A stretch of DNA of 36,717 nucleotides from JAMXLO01 sp036494925 (GTDB lineage: Bacteria > Pseudomonadota > Alphaproteobacteria > Acetobacterales > Acetobacteraceae): the NCBI GenBank assembly GCA_036494925.1, contig DASXNR010000381.1:1-36717 (forward strand), given 5' to 3'. Below, piece after piece: positions 32,436 to 36,717 of this stretch; position 1 is the stretch's first letter, and every line of letters begins with the position of its first letter. The translations under genes and the position numbers were made by a program. Under the pieces are notes generated by a model. That model was not told the DNA's origin and did no database searches. It saw nothing but the letters and a program-made list of their open reading frames with translations.

Positions 32436-34217
32436 CTACGCCGCGCCAACCACCGCGCTGGCGAATACCGCGCCCGTGGTGCCGTCGGTGATGCCGACAT
32501 CGGTCACGTGAGGGCCGGGATTGCACGCCAGGCTGGCACCGACAATCGACTTGAACGTCAGCAGCGGCGGCTGCCAGTCGACGATGGCATCGGCGGCCGC
32601 GCGCAATGCGCGCAGCTCGGCGGCAACCTCGGTCGCGGGTGCGTCGGACAGCAGGCCGCACACCGGCAAACGCAGCGTTGCGGTCACCGCGCCGTGCGTC
32701 GCGACCGCCATGCCGCCGCCGGCACTGATCACCGCGTTGGCCGCCGCGGCGAGATCGGCTGGCTCGCGACCGAACACCACCAGATTATGGCTGTCATGCG
32801 CGACTGATGTCGCCAGCGCGCCGCGCCAGGTGTTCCAGCCTTGCAGGACGCCTAGTACCGGCGCGGCCGGCGCGTTGCCGTGGCGATGGATAACGGCCAT
32901 CAGGATCGCATCACCCGGCAACATCACGGCGCCGTCGCGCACCTCGGCAACAGCTTCGCCCCACTCGGTGAAGCGCGGCTTCGCAACAGTGCGCAGCCGC
33001 ACGCGTCCGGCGTTCACTCCGGCGGTACGCAAGACGAAGTCGGCCTCCGACAAAGAGCGTACCTGCATGGTCTCCAGAGGTGCGCCCGGCGAGCCAGGCG
33101 GCAGCGCCACCAACAGGCGACCGTTCGCGGCGACCAACTCACCGGAAGCGAACACCTGGGTCACGGCAAGCTCGCTCAGATCCGACAGCACGATCATGTC
33201 TGCGCGGCGCCCCGGTGCGATCAAGCCGAGATCGCGCCGGCCAAGTCGCATCGCCGCGTTTAGTGTGGCGCAGCGCAGCGCCTGCATCGGTGCCAGCCCG
33301 CGCCGCACCAGACGGCGCAGCACGTCGATCATGCCGCCCACCTGCACCAGGTCGTCGGGAAATACATCGTCGGTGCAGACGGTGAGCGTCTGCGGGATCT
33401 GCGGCAGCGTGTTCAGCGCCTGCACTGCACCAGGCAGCACGTAGTCGTGCGAACCGCGCAGTTCCACGGTGAAGCCGGCACGCAGCTTGGCTAGCAGGTC
33501 GTCGCCGCTGGTGATCTCGTGGTCGCTTTCGATACCGGCGGCCGCGAACGCCTGCAGATCAGCGCCCGTCAGGCCGCGCGCATGGCCGCACACCAGCTTG
33601 CCGCTGACCAGACCGGCATCGACGATGCCGCTCATGCGTGCCTGGCGGTCGAGCAGGCCGCGCATGTCCATCACTTCGGCCACACCGGCGATCTCGGGCC
33701 AACGCAGCATCTCGCGCATTTCGTCGGGCCCGAAACTGGCGCCGGTGCGTTCCAGTCCCGGCGCGGAGGGAACACAGGACGGAGCGAGGACCACGATGCG
33801 CAATGGCAGATCGCATGTCGCCGCGATCGCCCAGCGCAGGCCGTCGAGGCCGGACACATTGCCGATCTCGTGCGGGTCCCAGCAGATTGTCGTGGTGCCC
33901 TGCGGCACCACCACCTCGGCATAGCGCCGCGGCGTCACCATCGAGCTTTCGATGTGCAGGTGCGAATCGATCAGTCCCGGTGCGATGATCCGGCCCGCCA
34001 ACGCGATCGTCTCGCGCGCGTCGCTGCGCGTTTCCGGCGCATGCACGCTGGCGATCAGCGGACCGACCAGGCCGACATCGGCGGCCCGTAGCTCTCCAGT
34101 CACCACATCGGCGACCATGCCATCGGTCAGCAGCACATCAAAGCAATCCAGGCCGCGGGCGGCGCGCACCGCGCGGTCGCGCAGCGTCGGATCATGCAGG
34201 TCGTCTGGTTCAGGCAT
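32436..34217 (-). CDS. ade: Adenine deaminase (593 aa)
   Basis: Adenine deaminase of the Ade family converts adenine to hypoxanthine and ammonia in the cytoplasm; it is a metal-dependent amidohydrolase. The signature APGLIDSHLHIESSM (79-93) supplies the first two metal-binding histidines (86 and 88). WDPHEIGN, the lysine-containing SGKLVCGHARGL and the TVCTDDVFPDDL block follow, and the C-terminal domain has the conserved AHDSHNLVVFG. The length is close to the E. coli enzyme (588). Its start at 34217 overlaps HyuB by eight bases. Activity on another purine or cyclic amidine is an alternative given its neighbours. Confidence 0.92.
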   Translation of the reverse strand: MPEPDDLHDPTLRDRAVRAARGLDCFDVLLTDGMVADVVTGELRAADVGLVGPLIASVHAPETRSDARETIALAGRIIAPGLIDSHLHIESSMVTPRRYAEVVVPQGTTTICWDPHEIGNVSGLDGLRWAIAATCDLPLRIVVLAPSCVPSAPGLERTGASFGPDEMREMLRWPEIAGVAEVMDMRGLLDRQARMSGIVDAGLVSGKLVCGHARGLTGADLQAFAAAGIESDHEITSGDDLLAKLRAGFTVELRGSHDYVLPGAVQALNTLPQIPQTLTVCTDDVFPDDLVQVGGMIDVLRRLVRRGLAPMQALRCATLNAAMRLGRRDLGLIAPGRRADMIVLSDLSELAVTQVFASGELVAANGRLLVALPPGSPGAPLETMQVRSLSEADFVLRTAGVNAGRVRLRTVAKPRFTEWGEAVAEVRDGAVMLPGDAILMAVIHRHGNAPAAPVLGVLQGWNTWRGALATSVAHDSHNLVVFGREPADLAAAANAVISAGGGMAVATHGAVTATLRLPVCGLLSDAPATEVAAELRALRAAADAIVDWQPPLLTFKSIVGASLACNPGPHVTDVGITDGTTGAVFASAVVGAA

Positions 34218-35886
34218 TGCCGCGATATCCATAGAACGCGCGCGCCGCTTCCAGGCTGACCTTGCCGTTGCGCAGATCAGCGTGCAGCGCCGCCTGGTCG
34301 CGTGCTGCCGGTGTGCCATAGCCGCCGCCGCCGGCGGTGGCGATCACGATCCGGTCGCCCTTGCGCAGCGTGGCCACGATTTTGGATTTCACCACCTCCT
34401 CGCCGCCCCCAGCACGTTTGATCACCGCGCTTGCCCGACCACCAGCGAGGCCATCGTCGACACCTTCCGCTTCGCACAGATGACGTTCGCCGCGATATGT
34501 CACTGTCGCCTCGCCATCCAGCAGTTCATACTCGAACACGCCGCCCAGTCCGCCGCGATACGTGCCGGGTCCGCCGGAATCACGGTTCAGCTCGATGCGA
34601 TGCACGCGGATCGGTGCCTCCATCATCAGCGCCTCGGCCGGCACATTCAGGCAGTTGCTGGCATCGGTTTCGATCACATCGACACCGTCGAGATGTGGCG
34701 ACGCGCCGCTGCCCGCAACCAGAAGCTGTGACGTCACATAACGCCGGCCGTCGGATCGCCGGCCGCCGAAATGCATGATGACGATTTCGCTGCCGGAATC
34801 CGCCGGCACGCGATCCGGCGCGGCCTGCCGCAGCGCACCTAGAATCGCCGTAGTGATCCGCTTGATCGTCGAGGTGCGGCAACCGGTCGGCGCCGGCTCA
34901 CGCGGATTGACCAGACTGCCCTCCGGCAAATGAAACGCCAGCGGACGGAAGCAGCCGCCATTGTTGGGGACGCGCCCCTCGGGATCGGTCACCGAACGCA
35001 GCGCGAAGCACGCGGCAGCGTACGGTCCGGACGCCATGCAGTTGAACGGCCCGCGCACCTGCGGCGACGTGCCGGTGAAGTCGCACGTCATTCGGCCATC
35101 TTCGATCGTCACCGCGACCTCGATGCGCACCAGCTTGTCGAGCTCGATTCCGTCGTTGTCGAGGTAATCGACATGGCGATACGTCCCGGCCCGCAGGCTG
35201 CGCAATGCCTGACGTGTCATGGTCTCCGAGCGGTTCAGCAATTCGTCGAACAGTGCCGGCAGCTCGTCGCGCCCGAAGTTGCCCGCCAGCTCACTGAGCC
35301 GCCGCGCGCCGATCGTGCATGCGGCGACCTGCGCGTTGATATCCCCCATCAGCACGTCCGGCAGCCGGACGTTCTGCCGCAGCATCGCGATCAGCGTGGC
35401 GTTCAGCGTTTCGCCGCGCCGGAATTGCAGCAACGGGATGCGGATGCCTTCCTGGAAGATCTCGGTGGCGTTGGTCGGCGTGGAGCCGGGCGCCATGCCG
35501 CCGACATCCTGGTGATGCGTCATTGCCGCGCTGATCGCGATCACCCGACCGGCGGCGAACACCGGCATCATGATGGCGATGTCCGGCAGATGTGTGCCGC
35601 CGAGATAGGTGTCGTTGAGGATCCAGATATCGCCTTCGCCCATCGTCTCGAGCGGCACGTCGTGCAGCAGCCGCCCCACCATCGGCGTCAGCGCCCCCAG
35701 GTGCACCGGAATGGCGAGTGCCTGTGCCAGCGTCTCGCCCTGCAGCGTGAACAGGCTGGCCGAGGCATCCAGCCCTTCCTTCACGATGGCGGAAAACGCA
35801 CTGCGCACCAGCGTGAGCTGCATCTCGTTGGCGATGCCGTCGAGCTTGTTGCGCAGTACCTCGAGCGTGATCGGATCGACGTCCAT
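34210..35886 (-). CDS. hyuB: Hydantoinase B / oxoprolinase-family subunit (558 aa)
   Basis: This is the HyuB-type subunit of ATP-dependent N-methylhydantoinase / 5-oxoprolinase-like enzymes, which hydrolyse cyclic amides together with HyuA. Family marks include DPITLEVLRNKLDGIANEM at the N-terminus, NDTYLGGTHLPDIAIMMPVF, MTHHQDVGGMAPGS, the DFTGTSPQVRGPFNC block and the C-terminal GGGGYGTPAARD. Its start lies one base past the HyuA stop and its end overlaps adenine deaminase by eight bases. The related acetone carboxylase subunits are an alternative reading, but no gamma subunit is seen. The exact ring substrate is unknown. Confidence 0.93.
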   Translation of the reverse strand: MDVDPITLEVLRNKLDGIANEMQLTLVRSAFSAIVKEGLDASASLFTLQGETLAQALAIPVHLGALTPMVGRLLHDVPLETMGEGDIWILNDTYLGGTHLPDIAIMMPVFAAGRVIAISAAMTHHQDVGGMAPGSTPTNATEIFQEGIRIPLLQFRRGETLNATLIAMLRQNVRLPDVLMGDINAQVAACTIGARRLSELAGNFGRDELPALFDELLNRSETMTRQALRSLRAGTYRHVDYLDNDGIELDKLVRIEVAVTIEDGRMTCDFTGTSPQVRGPFNCMASGPYAAACFALRSVTDPEGRVPNNGGCFRPLAFHLPEGSLVNPREPAPTGCRTSTIKRITTAILGALRQAAPDRVPADSGSEIVIMHFGGRRSDGRRYVTSQLLVAGSGASPHLDGVDVIETDASNCLNVPAEALMMEAPIRVHRIELNRDSGGPGTYRGGLGGVFEYELLDGEATVTYRGERHLCEAEGVDDGLAGGRASAVIKRAGGGEEVVKSKIVATLRKGDRIVIATAGGGGYGTPAARDQAALHADLRNGKVSLEAARAFYGYRGNA

Positions 35887-35887
35887 G

Positions 35888-36717
35888 TCAGCCTCGCGTC
35901 AACAGCAGATTGCCATCTTCCAGTACCATTCCGCACCAGCCCGGTTCGACCAGCGTGGTGGTGTCGTCCTGCTCCACGATCGCCGGGCCGGCGAAGGTCA
36001 GGCCGGCCGGCATAGCGGCACGATGGTAGATCGCCGCCTGCACCGATCCACGCGCGCCGGCAACCCGGATCGCGCGTGGCGCCTTGCGCGGATCAGCTTC
36101 CACCGGACGATAGGCGCCTTCGTCCAGATGGTCGCTGCCGCCGGCACGATGCACCGACCGAAGGTTGACGATCGCCGCCGGCTGCTCGGTGGCATGGCCG
36201 TAGATACGATCGTGCAGCACGAGGAAGTCACGATACAGCTTGCCCAGCGGGTCGGGCGCGCTGGCGGCGAGCGGCACCTCGAGGTGGTAGGATTGGCCGA
36301 TGTACCAGACATCGGCGGAATACTGGATCGATACCGGCATGCCGCCGATGCTTTCCTCCGCCATCAGCCGCGCGCATGAACGATCCAGTTCGTCCAGCAC
36401 GCGGCGTGCCTCGGCGAAATCGAGGGCCGCCACCGGACGCGGGAAGGCGATTGCCACCTCATGCTCGATCGGCGCGGCGAGCAGACCCGCGGCAGACAGC
36501 ACGCCCGGATGGCGCGGGATCAGCACGCTCGCGATACCCAGTTCGGCCGCAAGCGATGTGGCATGGATCGGCCCGGCGCCGCCGAGAGCGACCAGCGTGA
36601 ACCGGCGCGGATCGAAGCCGCGACGGATCGAGACCAGCCGAATGCCCTCGACCATCTGTGCGTTCACCACGCGGTGAATGCCGAGTGCGGCGTCCTCCAC
36701 CGACAGACCGAGCGGCT
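35888..36717 (-). CDS. hyuA: Hydantoinase A / oxoprolinase-family subunit, 5' end outside window
   Basis: This is the C-terminal part of a HyuA-type ATP-binding subunit. 276 codons are in the window and the frame stays open to base 36717, so the true start lies upstream. The text starts PLGLSVEDAALGIHRVVNAQM and contains GFDPRRFTLVALGGAGPIHA, an ASKHA-type nucleotide-binding segment typical of HyuA. The C-terminus has AGPAIVEQDDTTTLVEPGW, the conserved closing block of the family. Together with HyuB it would hydrolyse a cyclic amide with ATP. One base separates its stop from the HyuB start. Confidence 0.93.
   Translation of the reverse strand, partial: PLGLSVEDAALGIHRVVNAQMVEGIRLVSIRRGFDPRRFTLVALGGAGPIHATSLAAELGIASVLIPRHPGVLSAAGLLAAPIEHEVAIAFPRPVAALDFAEARRVLDELDRSCARLMAEESIGGMPVSIQYSADVWYIGQSYHLEVPLAASAPDPLGKLYRDFLVLHDRIYGHATEQPAAIVNLRSVHRAGGSDHLDEGAYRPVEADPRKAPRAIRVAGARGSVQAAIYHRAAMPAGLTFAGPAIVEQDDTTTLVEPGWCGMVLEDGNLLLTRG

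Noticed and set aside
1..36717. CRISPR array, tRNA, rRNA, phage or transposase gene
   Set aside because: No regularly spaced direct repeats, no cloverleaf or CCA end, and no integrase or transposase motifs were seen.

Overview
The window is a GC-rich proteobacterial chromosome segment, most likely alphaproteobacterial and possibly from Acetobacteraceae or a related Rhodospirillales group. The reasons are the strong third-position GC, frequent ATGA/GTGA-type gene overlaps, a Hint-domain protein with GDW...NW-type beta repeats, an AcpXL-like acyl carrier protein, and an abundance of Liv-type ABC transporters. The taxonomic call is inference. I saw no rRNA, tRNA, CRISPR array, transposase or phage gene.

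Left part (1-9460). A leftward operon encodes LpxD, an acyl carrier protein and a ketoacyl-ACP synthase that runs off the window. Next comes a leftward, translationally coupled pair: a glycogen-debranching-type glycosidase and a thiamine-diphosphate enzyme. A leftward Hint-domain protein follows, then a 386-base spacer and a rightward hypothetical protein.

Middle part (9477-21012). This is a mosaic of short units: a secreted protein of unknown function, a MaoC hydratase coupled to ribF, two tandem NodB-type deacetylase-like proteins, a SulP anion transporter, a stand-alone di-iron type metallo-beta-lactamase-fold protein, an EstB-like serine hydrolase, a small AcpXL-like ACP overlapping a secreted cupredoxin, an SRPBCC protein and a hybrid sensor kinase.

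Right part (21088-36717). Fourteen leftward genes form a transport and catabolism block. In order of transcription they are HyuA-like (partial), HyuB-like, adenine deaminase, a Liv-type binding protein, an acyl-CoA synthetase, LivH2-M2-G2-F2, and then a second complete system (binding protein, LivH1-M1-G1-F1). Many neighbours overlap by 4-8 bases. The block probably imports one or more small organic acids, amides or N-heterocycles and opens, deaminates or CoA-activates them; the substrate cannot be read from the sequence. A candidate promoter separates the second system from the first.

The most unusual points are two ACP genes in non-standard company (LpxD plus ketosynthase in one case, a cupredoxin in the other), a 44-base palindrome placed directly against the livH2 start, variant ATPase motifs confined to one of the two Liv systems, and several extragenic palindromes of distinct families. 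I did not find a system I could confidently call wholly new.
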